DNA of 64,000 nt, taken from positions 682,001-746,000 of the forward strand of contig CAZHLJ010000001.1 in assembly GCA_964533215.1 (NCBI GenBank). Direction: 5' to 3'. The position numbers and the translations under genes are program-made. Positions within the stretch are counted from its first letter, which is position 1. The number at the start of each line of letters is the position of its first letter. Of this stretch, positions 24,175-33,007 are shown piece by piece. Origin of the DNA: Bact-08 sp964533215 (GTDB lineage: Bacteria > Bacteroidota > Bacteroidia > Bacteroidales > UBA932). The notes below the pieces were generated by a model, which had not been told where the DNA came from, made no database searches, and was given only the letters and a program-made list of their open reading frames with translations.

Positions 24175-26340
24175 TTATTTGGCAAAATTTATCTCTTTTA
24201 TAAGATTGTCTGCCCCAGCATATTTTTCTATAACCCAAAGAATATATCGGATATCTGCATTAACGCATTTATTCATTTCCGGATGGAAATATGCGTCTGA
24301 AGCAAGAGACTCTTTGTTGCCGTCAAAAGCCAGTCCAACTAATTCTCCTTTTGCATTGAGTACAGGACTACCGGAGTTTCCACCTGTGATGTCATTATTA
24401 GACAGGAAGTCTATATACATTTTACCTTTCTCTCCATATTTTCCCCATTCTCCAGCTTTCAGCAAGTCGATCATTTTAGGTTTGATATTGAATTCATAGT
24501 CATCAGGATTGTACTTGTCCCATAATCCCTGTGTTGTAGTTCTTGAGCTGTAGTAAATCCCGTCTGAAGGATTGATTGGGCCAACAGTGCCATAAGTGAG
24601 CCTCATTGTGGAATTGGCATCAGGGTACTGGACTCTGTTTTTCTCAAGGTTCATCTGGTATACTGCTTTTGTATACTGAGACTCAAGATAATTAATATCT
24701 TCTTTGCCAAAGACTTTATCTTCAGCCTCATTGTATGGTGCTGTAATGTTAGTCTTGCAGAACAAATTGATCGGGTCCTTTAGGAAAAGAGAGGCCGGCT
24801 GATTTGTCTTTATTGCCTCTCTGAATTTATCAGGGTGCATGAAAATGGAGTTTTCAAAAATGTATGCAGCCACAGCTTTAGGGTCATGATTAAGCTTGGA
24901 ATACATCTCTTTCAGATATTCGCCCCAGTATTTGACTGGTACAGTATTGAGGAACTCGGATATCTTGTATTCCATCAGCTCCTTCTCTACCCTCATATCC
25001 ACCTGGGCAAAGCCCTCCTCAATAGCTTTTACAAAAGACTTGTGAACAGGAGTGCCGACTCTAAGTGTGTCGAGGTCTGCTTCTCCTCTGCCTCCTCTAA
25101 GCGAATTGGTGCGATTTCCGAAATATACGAAACCTGTGCCGGATACCATGGTCTCTTTGAAGATTGCCCTAGCCTTGGCTACTTCATTCGTCCCGGTATA
25201 TCTTACATCAAGCTTGTTTAGCAAATCTCCCCATTTTGCCTTACGTTCTGGATTCTGGTTGATCCACTCCTGAAGTTCCTTCTCCTGTTCCTGTTTTAAC
25301 TTTACAACGTTGAAGCGACGGAAATTCTGGACTTCACCCTGACGAAGTTCCCATACGTTTGCGATATTAAAGCAGTTATCTGCATATTTCAAACGAACTT
25401 TCGGATCTGCATTCATCCATTTTTCCATAATATCAAGAATGCCCCTTTTGAGCTTGACCTCATTCGGATAGGTTACTTTTTCCTGTTGGTTGAGGCCGAA
25501 CGAATTGTTGTAACGGTTAGTTCTTCCCGGGAAGCCGATCACCATTGTGTAATCACCGTCCCTGACACCTTTTGTGGATACGGAAAGTACTTTCCTCGGG
25601 GTGATTGGAACATTCTCCTTTGAGTATTTTGCTGGTTTCCCATCTGCTCCTCCATATACTCTGTAAAGAGCAAAGTCGGCTTTGTGTTGAGGCCATGCCC
25701 AGTTGTCGGTCTCTCCGCCGTAAGCGCCTATTGAAACCGGAGGTGCACCCACAAGCCTTATGTCTGTGTATACATCATAAAGGAATACATAGAAACGTGA
25801 ACCCCTCCACATAGAGCTGAGGGATGACTCCATACCATAGATATTGTTGTATTTTGTCTCAATCAAAGATGACAGCCTTCTCATACCGGCAGGCTGTTTC
25901 TTTGCTACCAGAGAGTCGGTCATGGCCTTTACCTCATTTGTGGCATCGATGACCTTTCTAAGAAAGTATACTGATTTTCCTTCGATAGGAATCTCCTCAC
26001 TTCTCTTCATAGCCCAGAAACCATCTTCAAGATAGTTTTTTGTTGGTGTGCTGAGTGCATGGATATCACTATATGCACAGTGGTGGTTTGTTATAAGAAG
26101 CCCATCATTTGAAATGATGCTGCCGGTGCAGCCAAAATCCAAGGCTACAACAGCATTGCTTATAGATGGACTGTTCTCGTCGTATATCAGTTTGGAGTCA
26201 ATTTTAAGGCCCTCTTTTTTCATCTTGCTTGTAAGGTTCTTGTCAAGAAGATTGATGAGCCACATGCCTTCATCTGCTCTCGATACTTGGAAAACAGAAA
26301 GAAATAGCATAAATGCTATTAGTTTATTTATATGTTTCAT
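24175..26340 (-). CDS. S46 family dipeptidyl-peptidase, DPP7-like
   Basis: A 721-residue periplasmic serine exopeptidase that releases dipeptides from the N-terminus of peptides. A signal peptide (about 1-22) exposes the mature start DEGMWLINLLD, which is nearly invariant in the family. The catalytic triad is His87 (TNHHCAY), the Asp in GGETDNW, and Ser656 in GGNSGSP. The residue 18 after the Ser is Gly674 (LAFDGN). In known S46 enzymes Gly here marks DPP7-type, hydrophobic P1 preference, while DPP11 has Arg. By this rule it is DPP7-like; that is inference. It is 9 bp after an unknown secreted protein gene and 24 bp before an M16 peptidase. A second S46 paralog lies divergently at 27.5 kb. 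Confidence 0.95.
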   Translation of the reverse strand: MKHINKLIAFMLFLSVFQVSRADEGMWLINLLDKNLTSKMKKEGLKIDSKLIYDENSPSISNAVVALDFGCTGSIISNDGLLITNHHCAYSDIHALSTPTKNYLEDGFWAMKRSEEIPIEGKSVYFLRKVIDATNEVKAMTDSLVAKKQPAGMRRLSSLIETKYNNIYGMESSLSSMWRGSRFYVFLYDVYTDIRLVGAPPVSIGAYGGETDNWAWPQHKADFALYRVYGGADGKPAKYSKENVPITPRKVLSVSTKGVRDGDYTMVIGFPGRTNRYNNSFGLNQQEKVTYPNEVKLKRGILDIMEKWMNADPKVRLKYADNCFNIANVWELRQGEVQNFRRFNVVKLKQEQEKELQEWINQNPERKAKWGDLLNKLDVRYTGTNEVAKARAIFKETMVSGTGFVYFGNRTNSLRGGRGEADLDTLRVGTPVHKSFVKAIEEGFAQVDMRVEKELMEYKISEFLNTVPVKYWGEYLKEMYSKLNHDPKAVAAYIFENSIFMHPDKFREAIKTNQPASLFLKDPINLFCKTNITAPYNEAEDKVFGKEDINYLESQYTKAVYQMNLEKNRVQYPDANSTMRLTYGTVGPINPSDGIYYSSRTTTQGLWDKYNPDDYEFNIKPKMIDLLKAGEWGKYGEKGKMYIDFLSNNDITGGNSGSPVLNAKGELVGLAFDGNKESLASDAYFHPEMNKCVNADIRYILWVIEKYAGADNLIKEINFAK

Positions 26341-26349
26341 GGTGAATCT

Positions 26350-27153
26350 CTATTTTTTAAGACTTATTGTAGAACCCTTCTTTGTAAAAGAGATCTTGGG
26401 ATCAGTCTTTACGGTTTCGCCCTCACTTGTAACTGCCGTCCATTTATCGCTGGTCAGCACTTCCCAGATCTTGTCGTCATTAAGAGCATCTTTAGAATAG
26501 GTGATTCTGAAAGCATACTCCTCTTTGTCATTTATAAGTGTCTCAATTCCAAGGAATCCATCGGTAAGAGATAGGTAGCTTGCAAATGCAGGAAGGCTTC
26601 TGGTCAAAAGAGGTTTGTCCAAGCCAGGATATTCCAATTCATAAACTGCCTCATTCTTACCGCCCCATTTTTGGGAATTTTTATTGAATTTTTTGGAGAA
26701 TGTCTCGAACTGCCTTACCATAAAATCCTTACGGGAAAGAGTGTCAACTTTTTTCTCCATTCCTACATATTGAAAGTTAAGTTGTACAAGCTTTGACCCT
26801 CCACCGTGAACGGGCATCTGAAGCTCTTTCTGTTCGACAATCGATTTAAGGAATTTTTCGTCCACAGGCTCATTTACATTCATGTAAATCCTTACTGTCA
26901 AAGGATGTGTTGGTTCCGACTCTATTCCGTAGTAACCTTTGTTTGTAAGACGAAGCTGCATGCCAAGATAATTCGGGTCCATCCTGTCATACATGTTCTC
27001 TGTATGGATTGTTACAACCTTGATTTTTATGCCCATAGGTGGAGTGGCAATCTTAAATTTCGCAACATTTTCAGATGCGGGTGCCTCTGCCCTTGATATT
27101 TGAAAAACAGGTAGAAGGGCGATAATAGTTATGATTTTTAATAGATTTTTCAT
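26350..27153 (-). CDS. Unknown secreted protein in the S46-M16 operon
   Basis: A 267-residue exported protein that I cannot assign. The signal peptide (about 1-22, VFQISRAEA) is strikingly like that of the S46 enzyme encoded next to it (VFQVSRADEG), hinting at a shared origin or gene conversion at the 5' ends. The rest is predicted mostly beta and soluble, with no Cys pairs, no catalytic motif I recognise, and no C-terminal aromatic residue that would suggest a barrel. It is the first gene of the operon, 9 bp before the S46 gene. It may be an accessory or inhibitor of the peptidases, but nothing in the sequence proves that. Its promoter lies in the palindrome-rich region at 27.2-27.5 kb. Confidence 0.72.
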   Translation of the reverse strand: MKNLLKIITIIALLPVFQISRAEAPASENVAKFKIATPPMGIKIKVVTIHTENMYDRMDPNYLGMQLRLTNKGYYGIESEPTHPLTVRIYMNVNEPVDEKFLKSIVEQKELQMPVHGGGSKLVQLNFQYVGMEKKVDTLSRKDFMVRQFETFSKKFNKNSQKWGGKNEAVYELEYPGLDKPLLTRSLPAFASYLSLTDGFLGIETLINDKEEYAFRITYSKDALNDDKIWEVLTSDKWTAVTSEGETVKTDPKISFTKKGSTISLKK

Positions 27154-27189
27154 CAGACTTTTTTTAATTCTTTATTCCATAATACTGAG

Positions 27190-27205
27190 CTGTGATATTT
27201 CACAG
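27190..27205. promoter_or_regulatory. Perfect palindrome, possible regulator site
   Basis: CTGTGATATTTCACAG is a perfect palindrome with arms CTGTGA and TCACAG around TATT. It is 37-52 bp upstream of the start at 27153, a usual place for an operator or activator site. The arms resemble CRP/FNR half-sites, but the spacing is 4, not 6, so identity is uncertain. Confidence 0.4.
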
Positions 27206-27233
27206 AACCTGAAAGAATGTGCGAACCCGGCGG

Positions 27234-27268
27234 CCCGGCTTCATTACCAGGCACCTGTAAGTGCCGGG
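27234..27268. other. GC-rich pair of mutually exclusive hairpins
   Basis: CCCGGC (27234-27239) can pair with GCCGGG (27263-27268), while GGCAC (27250-27254) can pair with GTGCC (27261-27265). The second arms overlap, so only one can form at a time. There is no U-tract. It may be a structured leader or a chance effect in a GC-rich patch. Confidence 0.35.
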
Positions 27269-27343
27269 GTAAATTTGTGTTGATTTTTTTAATCATTTTA
27301 AAAGGGGTTGGTTATAATTATTATTCGGGAAAACTCATTAATC

Positions 27344-27405
27344 AGTCAAACTTTGACTAAAGAAATGGAGAGAAGTTTAAACTAAAGCCGACAACTTTAG
27401 TCAAA
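27344..27405. promoter_or_regulatory. Repeated operator-like motif AGTCAAA / TTTGACTAAAG
   Basis: A 15-bp palindrome AGTCAAA-C-TTTGACT (27344-27358) overlaps TTTGACTAAAG (27352-27362), which recurs in inverse form as CTTTAGTCAAA (27395-27405). A related AAACTAAAG lies between, at 27379-27387. The cluster ends about 40 bp before the -7 box of the right-hand S46 gene, so it could be an activator or repressor site. Confidence 0.5.
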
Positions 27406-27445
27406 TAATCAATTTCTAAAAAATAAACCGATATACAAAAATAAG

Positions 27446-27453
27446 TACTTTTG
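27446..27453 (+). promoter_or_regulatory. Bacteroidetes -7 box for the second S46 gene
   Basis: TACTTTTG matches TAnnTTTG and lies 34 bp before the ATG at 27488, giving a leader of roughly 25-30 nt. No TTTG is seen at the -33 position, which fits a promoter that needs an activator bound to the repeats just upstream. Confidence 0.55.
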
Positions 27454-27487
27454 TATAATAAAGTTCAAATAATTATAACCAAACAAA

Positions 27488-29665
27488 ATGAAGAAATTAC
27501 TAACATTGATTGTGTCGCTTTTTATCCTCGTCCCGATTGCCAGTGCAGATGAGGGAATGTGGCTCATCAATCTGCTGGACAAGAAATTGTACAGTCAGAT
27601 GAAAGCAAAAGGGCTTAAGCTTAAGCCGAATGAGATTTACAACGAAGAGGGAGGTGCTCTCACAGATGCCATCGTTGCAATAGACGGAGGAATGTGCAGC
27701 GGAAGCATAATCTCGCCGGAAGGGTTGATGATTACAAATCACCACTGTGCATACGGTGATATCCATGCACTCAGCACACCTGAAAAAAACTATCTCGAAG
27801 ATGGTTTCTGGGCAATGACCAGAGATCAGGAAATCAACATCAAAGGCAAGACTGTGACTTTCCTGAGAAAGGTTATTGATGTAACCGATGAGACTAATGC
27901 AGTGATTGACTCTTTGGATAAAGTTGGCCCAAGGGGTCTTTTCTTTATGAACAAAGTTTCGGCTGTTTTTGAAAAGAGGTATAAATCCGTTCCATATGAG
28001 CTGTCTCTTGAGTCTATGTGGAAAGGAAGCAAGTACTACCTCTATTTTTATGAGACATACAAGGATGTAAGACTGGTTGGCGCTCCACCTGTTTCTATTG
28101 GTGCTTATGGCGGAGAGACCGACAACTGGGGATGGCCTCAGCACAAGGGAGACTTTGCAATGTACAGGGTATATGCTTCCAAGGATGGTAAACCTGCTGA
28201 GTATTCAAAAGACAATGTGCCTCTGGCAGCAAATAAATATCTAAGTGTCTCAGCAAAGGGTGTTAAAAGAGACGATTTTACAATGGTACTCGGCTACCCT
28301 GGAAGAACTACCAGATATATATCTTCATTCGAGTTGAAAGAGAAGGAGGATATTCTTAATCCTGTAATTTCGGGTGTGAGAAGAGCCAAGCTGGATGTAT
28401 GGAAAAAGTATATGGATGCTTCGCCTGAGACGCGCCTTAAATATTCAGGTAAGTATTTTGAAGTTGAGAATTATACAGACTACACTAAGTGGGAAAATAT
28501 CTGTCTTAGCCGCTATAAGGTAGTTGAAGAACTTACGGCAAAAGAAAGGAAGCTGACGGAATGGATCAATGCTGACCCGTCTAGGATTGCCAAGTACGGA
28601 AAAGTGCTGGAAAACCTTAAAAAGGGTTACGATGCCAAGGCTGAGATAACCAGGCAGAGGGAGTACTTCCGTGAATCTATCGTTAGAGGGGCTGAATTTA
28701 TCAACCTAGGTATACGTTTCAAATCTCTTACTATTTCCGGGGGAAGGAGTAAGACAGATAGTATTGATATGTCCAAAGGTGATGCCAGGATTTTCAGGGA
28801 CAAGCATGCAAAAGAGCTGTTTGCAAGTGCAGATGTGGCTGCAGACAGGGAGTTGTTCAAGGTCATGCTTAAATACTATGTTACTGAGGTGCCTGAGAAA
28901 TTTTATGACAAAGGCTTCAAGGATCTGCTTGCCTCCTTCAAAGGTGATTATGTGAAACTAGCCGATTATGTATATGACAACAGCGTGGTTACGGACTCTG
29001 TGAGATTGAGGGAATTCTTCAGCAAAAAGAGGGCTGTGAGCGAACTGCTGGCCGATCCCGTAATCATTATTGCAAATACAGCCGGAATTGTAGAGTACAA
29101 TAGGACAGAAGACAATATTCTCAAGAAAACGAAGATTGATCTTGACGAAGAGAGAAAAGCCTATGTACACGCTTTCTACGAAATGGAAAAAAGTATGGGA
29201 GAGGCAATGTATCCTGATGCAAATTCCACAATGCGCCTGACATTCGGAGAGGTTGGCTCAATTGAACCGGCAGATGGGATTTACTATCACTATCAGACCT
29301 CCACTAAGGGTATTCAGGAAAAGTACAACCCTAAGAACTATGAGTTCAAGCTCACACCCAAAATGCAATCTCTTCTAAATGCAGGAGATTGGGGCAAATG
29401 GGGAGAGAACGGTAAGCTTTATGTAGACTTCCTTTCAGATAACGATATTACAGGCGGAAACTCCGGAAGTGCCGTAATGAATTCCAAGGGTGAGCTTATC
29501 GGTCTTGCTTTTGACGGCAACAGGGAGTCCATGTCGGGTGACGTGTTTTATAAGGAGGGATATTGCAAATCTGTTTGTGTGGATATAAGATATGTGCTTT
29601 GGGTAATTGATAAGTATGCCGGAGCCTCCAACTTGCTTAATGAGATGAAAATCGTTACCAAGTAA
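27488..29665 (+). CDS. S46 family dipeptidyl-peptidase, second paralog
   Basis: A 725-residue exported serine exopeptidase with a signal peptide (1-20) and mature start DEGMWLINLLD. The triad is His86 (TNHHCAY), the Asp in GGETDNW and Ser659 in GGNSGSA. Gly677 stands 18 residues after the Ser (LAFDGN), so like its neighbour it is predicted to be DPP7-type rather than acidic-specific DPP11; this is inference from known S46 structures. The two S46 proteins are clear paralogs but differ across the helical lid domain (about 250-570), which shapes substrate choice. It is divergent from the first S46 operon and is followed 8 bp later by a 56-residue membrane protein gene. Confidence 0.95.
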   Translation: MKKLLTLIVSLFILVPIASADEGMWLINLLDKKLYSQMKAKGLKLKPNEIYNEEGGALTDAIVAIDGGMCSGSIISPEGLMITNHHCAYGDIHALSTPEKNYLEDGFWAMTRDQEINIKGKTVTFLRKVIDVTDETNAVIDSLDKVGPRGLFFMNKVSAVFEKRYKSVPYELSLESMWKGSKYYLYFYETYKDVRLVGAPPVSIGAYGGETDNWGWPQHKGDFAMYRVYASKDGKPAEYSKDNVPLAANKYLSVSAKGVKRDDFTMVLGYPGRTTRYISSFELKEKEDILNPVISGVRRAKLDVWKKYMDASPETRLKYSGKYFEVENYTDYTKWENICLSRYKVVEELTAKERKLTEWINADPSRIAKYGKVLENLKKGYDAKAEITRQREYFRESIVRGAEFINLGIRFKSLTISGGRSKTDSIDMSKGDARIFRDKHAKELFASADVAADRELFKVMLKYYVTEVPEKFYDKGFKDLLASFKGDYVKLADYVYDNSVVTDSVRLREFFSKKRAVSELLADPVIIIANTAGIVEYNRTEDNILKKTKIDLDEERKAYVHAFYEMEKSMGEAMYPDANSTMRLTFGEVGSIEPADGIYYHYQTSTKGIQEKYNPKNYEFKLTPKMQSLLNAGDWGKWGENGKLYVDFLSDNDITGGNSGSAVMNSKGELIGLAFDGNRESMSGDVFYKEGYCKSVCVDIRYVLWVIDKYAGASNLLNEMKIVTK

Positions 29666-29673
29666 CACCATAT

Positions 29674-29844
29674 ATGAATAAGAAACGAGTGATATCCAGT
29701 ATTGTGCTGGTTGTTTATCTGGGAATCTTTTTTTTCAGGCATAAACTTAATATAGACCATCCATTCTTTTCCGCCGTAGGCGCGATCTGTGTGATTGTAA
29801 TTTATTTTCTTGTCAATAGCTTCAGGATAAGGATAACCAGGTAA
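29674..29844 (+). CDS. Small membrane protein (56 aa)
   Basis: A short open frame that starts 8 bp after the S46 stop. It encodes a basic start (MNKKR), a first hydrophobic helix (VISSIVLVVYLGIFFF), a short loop (RHKLNIDHP), a second hydrophobic helix (FSAVGAICVIVIYFLV) and a basic end (RIRITR). This is a sensible two-helix inner-membrane hairpin with both ends in the cytoplasm. Its stop overlaps the start of the terminator palindrome. I recognise no family. Position and topology argue that it is translated; the role is unknown. Confidence 0.6.
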   Translation: MNKKRVISSIVLVVYLGIFFFRHKLNIDHPFFSAVGAICVIVIYFLVNSFRIRITR

Positions 29845-29910
29845 CATACGCTTTTAGTAGACATTATAAAAAAGGAGGCCAAATTGCTTTAGCCTCCTTT
29901 TCGTATGTTA
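29842..29910. terminator. Bidirectional nested terminator
   Basis: The inner stem AAAAGGAGGC (29870-29879) pairs with GCCTCCTTTT (29892-29901), with U-tracts on both strands. An outer perfect stem TAACATACG (29842-29850) with CGTATGTTA (29902-29910) encloses it. It separates the plus-strand S46 unit from the minus-strand M3 gene. Confidence 0.87.
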
Positions 29911-29922
29911 TGAATGTATTGG

Positions 29923-32025
29923 CTATTTGCCGCTCATTCCTAGTTTTTCCATGAGTGCCTCAGGTTTTGGGTCACGGCCTCTGAAGTTGCGATATAGAAC
30001 ATCAGGAGCCATAAGGTTTCCCTTGGTTAGGATGTTGTCTTTGAATGCGTCAGCAGCCTCTTTGCTGAATATACCCTTCTCCTTGAAAAGAGAGAAAGCA
30101 TCAGCTTCAAGAACCTCTGCCCATTTGTAGCTGTAATATCCTGCTGAGTAACCTCCGGCAAAAATGTGGCTGAAAGATGGTGAGAAACAGGTAGAGTCCA
30201 CCAAAGGAAGGATCTGGGTCGCCTTTGTTGCCTCACGTTCAAAATCCAGCACACTCTTGTTGGTCATCTTGCTCATCGAATGCCATGCCATGTCATTTAT
30301 TGCAAATGAAAGTTGTCTTACGCTGGAATATCCGCTAAGATAATTCTTTGCTTTGATGATCTTGTCTATCAACTCCTGAGGTATAGCCTCACCGGTTTCA
30401 TAATGTTTGGCAAATGAAGAGAGGAATTCACTTTCAGTAGCCCAGTTTTCCATAATCTGTGAAGGGAGCTCCACAAAGTCACGGGCAACATTTGTGCCTG
30501 TGAGCGAAGGATATTTACCTTGAGCCATCATTCCATGAAGGGCATGTCCGAATTCATGAAGTAATGTGGTGACTTCATAGAAGGTAAGCAACGAAGGAGT
30601 CTTTTCGGTAGGTTTTGTAAAGTTGAGGGTTAGAGTCACAAATGGCCTCATCTCTTCACCTTTATACACATATTCATCCCTGAAAGAGGTCATCCATGCA
30701 CCGCCTCTCTTGCTTTCGCGAGGGAAATAATCCACATAAAGCAGAGAAAGGAATTTGCCGTCCTTGTCAAATACTTCGAAAGCCTTTACATCTGGATGGT
30801 AAACAGGAATGGATTTGTTCTCCTTGAACTTAAGCCCATAAAGAGTGTCAGCAAGATGGAAAACAGCTTTTTCTACATTTTCCAGTTTGAAGTATGGTTT
30901 AAGTTGCTCGTCATTAAGAGCAAACTTCTCGTTTTTGTATTTTTCGGAATAGTAACTGAAATCCCAAGGCATCAGCTCTCCGGTAAGTCCATTGGCGTTT
31001 GCATATTTTTGAATTTCTGCAAGGTCCTTCTTTGCATAAGGCAACGATTTCTTAAGCAGGTCCTGAAGGAAGCTATTTACAGTAGAAGGGTTCTTTGCCA
31101 TATTCTCAGCAAGGGCATAGTCTGCATAAGTAGGGTATCCCAGAAGGTTTGCCATCTTTAGCCTCAGGTCAACAATCTTTTTGATGTTCTCCTGATTGTC
31201 GAATTCATCATTGAATGCTTTGCGGTTGCTGGCTTTCCACATCTTCTCCTTAAGCTCGCGGTTCTCGCTGTACTGCATGAATGGGCCATAGCTGGGAGCC
31301 TGAAGGGTGAATACCCAACCTTTCAAAGATCGCTCTTTTGCTTCAGATGCTCCTGCTTCAACGACAAACGCAGGAAGTCCTTTAAGCTGGGTGCTGTCTG
31401 TAATGTTAAGGATGAATTTATTGGTTGCGGCAAGCACATTCTGACCAAACTGAAGGGTAAGCTTTGAAAGTTCAGTATTGATTTCTCTGAACTTAGCTTT
31501 GTCTTCTGCAGAAAGGTTAGCACCATTTCTTGTAAAGCCCTTGTAGGTCTCTTCAAGAAGCCTCATCTGTTCTGCGTCCAGTTTTAAAGAGTCCTTTGCA
31601 TCATAAACAGACTTAATCCTACCAAACAACTTTTCATTAAGCATGATGTCATTATGGAACTCGGTTAGGAGAGGAGAGACATCAAGAGCAATCTTCTGCA
31701 TTACTGAATCTGTATTTGATTCGTTCAATGCAAAGAAGATGGAGCTCACATTGGCAAGCTCTCTTCCGGAGAATTCCAAAGCCTCAACCGTGTTTTCAAA
31801 AGTAGGTGCATCAGGATTGTTTACAATGGAATCCACCTGGGCTTTGGCAAGCACAATGGCAGCATCAAAAGCAGGTTTAAAGTGTTCGTTGCTGATTTTG
31901 TCAAAAGCGGGTGCACCGTGAGGATTCTGAGACGGCGTCAAAAGTGGGTTATCTGTCATTTTTTGCTTGCAGGATTGAAAAATTATCAGGGATAACCCGA
32001 CAAATACTATTCCAAACTTATTCAT
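29923..32025 (-). CDS. dcp: M3 family metallopeptidase, peptidyl-dipeptidase Dcp-like lipoprotein
   Basis: A 700-residue zinc peptidase that removes C-terminal dipeptides (Dcp) or cuts short oligopeptides. The zinc site is HEFGH (His490, Glu491, His494) in TTLLHEFGHALHG, with the third ligand Glu in the following NWATESEF helix. Residues GGYSAGYYSYKW near the C-terminus form the family's substrate-binding loop. The signal peptide ends in FQSC, so it is probably a lipoprotein and acts in the periplasm. It lies 6 bp after a coiled-coil lipoprotein gene and shares its transcript. It complements the N-terminal dipeptidases encoded nearby. Confidence 0.94.
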   Translation of the reverse strand: MNKFGIVFVGLSLIIFQSCKQKMTDNPLLTPSQNPHGAPAFDKISNEHFKPAFDAAIVLAKAQVDSIVNNPDAPTFENTVEALEFSGRELANVSSIFFALNESNTDSVMQKIALDVSPLLTEFHNDIMLNEKLFGRIKSVYDAKDSLKLDAEQMRLLEETYKGFTRNGANLSAEDKAKFREINTELSKLTLQFGQNVLAATNKFILNITDSTQLKGLPAFVVEAGASEAKERSLKGWVFTLQAPSYGPFMQYSENRELKEKMWKASNRKAFNDEFDNQENIKKIVDLRLKMANLLGYPTYADYALAENMAKNPSTVNSFLQDLLKKSLPYAKKDLAEIQKYANANGLTGELMPWDFSYYSEKYKNEKFALNDEQLKPYFKLENVEKAVFHLADTLYGLKFKENKSIPVYHPDVKAFEVFDKDGKFLSLLYVDYFPRESKRGGAWMTSFRDEYVYKGEEMRPFVTLTLNFTKPTEKTPSLLTFYEVTTLLHEFGHALHGMMAQGKYPSLTGTNVARDFVELPSQIMENWATESEFLSSFAKHYETGEAIPQELIDKIIKAKNYLSGYSSVRQLSFAINDMAWHSMSKMTNKSVLDFEREATKATQILPLVDSTCFSPSFSHIFAGGYSAGYYSYKWAEVLEADAFSLFKEKGIFSKEAADAFKDNILTKGNLMAPDVLYRNFRGRDPKPEALMEKLGMSGK

Positions 32026-32031
32026 AAACCA

Positions 32032-32925
32032 CTACAGAGTTTGGATTACTAAATACTTCGTTTGTTCCCAGAAGGCCTTAGGGTCAGAAATCTTAAGAAT
32101 CTGCATTCCGTTTGAATCGGCCTCAAGAGAGTATGTTCCAGTAGGATGAACTGATAAAACCTTAGCTTTTTTAGCATTAAGGTTGATTTCGCTTACCTCT
32201 CTGATGTCAATCTTTACAAATGCAGATTGTTCTGCCTGGTAAGAGATTTTTGCAGACCTGAACAAGCCTCCTTTTGACATAACGTTTGCGGCAATAAGTT
32301 CCGATTTTGTACCTACAATGTAGAATGCTGTGTTTATCTGAACATCCTGACTTGAAATTGTAGCCTTTTGAGCAGTAGATTCCTGACTAAGATTTGATAC
32401 ATCGCTTCTAAGATTTGATACGGTCTGGTCTAGACTGGCAATCTGCTGAGTCTTAACTTTAAGCTGAGTATCTTTCTCTGCGAGTTGTCTGCTAAGGTCA
32501 TCAATAAGCTGTGATTTGGCTTCCAACTCCTGTGTGAGGGCGGCAAGACGTTTCTTGAACTGAGATGATTGAATTCTGCTGTCGTTTTTAAGCTTGTCAA
32601 TCTGCCTCTTGTAATTTTTGATAGCTTCCCCGATTGCGGCAACGTCAGATTTAAGCTGTTCCCTTGAGTTTGCCTGAACCTCTGCACCACCGGTCTGCGA
32701 TTGTAGAACTAGAATGTTTTCTGCTTCACGGATAGATTTAAGACCATTCTCGACTTCGTTGAGAGTGCCGAAAACCTCTTCAAATTCTGCACTTTTTGCG
32801 GTTGATGTGACAGATAGAGAGTCTAACTGAGCCTGAAGAGCTTTGTATTTTTTAGAGCTCTCCACGCAAGAGGTTAATGAAATGGCAAAAATTGCCAAAA
32901 GTGAAAAAATAAAAATTCTTTTCAT
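32032..32925 (-). CDS. Coiled-coil lipoprotein
   Basis: A 297-residue protein with a lipoprotein signal peptide (lipobox LTSC, Cys20), a long coiled coil (about 25-195, heptads rich in Leu, Gln, Lys and Ser) and a C-terminal beta-rich domain (about 200-297). Similar Bacteroidetes lipoproteins are of unknown role; the shape suggests an envelope-spanning or scaffold protein. It is the first gene of a pair with the M3 peptidase, 6 bp apart. No enzymatic motif is visible. Confidence 0.8.
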   Translation of the reverse strand: MKRIFIFSLLAIFAISLTSCVESSKKYKALQAQLDSLSVTSTAKSAEFEEVFGTLNEVENGLKSIREAENILVLQSQTGGAEVQANSREQLKSDVAAIGEAIKNYKRQIDKLKNDSRIQSSQFKKRLAALTQELEAKSQLIDDLSRQLAEKDTQLKVKTQQIASLDQTVSNLRSDVSNLSQESTAQKATISSQDVQINTAFYIVGTKSELIAANVMSKGGLFRSAKISYQAEQSAFVKIDIREVSEINLNAKKAKVLSVHPTGTYSLEADSNGMQILKISDPKAFWEQTKYLVIQTL

Positions 32926-33007
32926 TGTATTGATTATAAATTTGTTAATTCAAAAAATAATATATAAATATAATTCAAATGTAGGTAATATTTTACTTAT
33001 TTTACAA

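Larger units (their letters stand above)
27154..27487. other. Palindrome-rich intergenic region between divergent peptidase operons
   Basis: 334 bp with no gene. From left to right it holds a short palindrome (CTGTGA-TATT-TCACAG, 27190-27205), a GC-rich stem region (27234-27268), operator-like repeats (27344-27405) and a promoter -7 box for the right-hand gene (27446-27453). The density of palindromes suggests that both operons are regulated from here. Confidence 0.7.
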
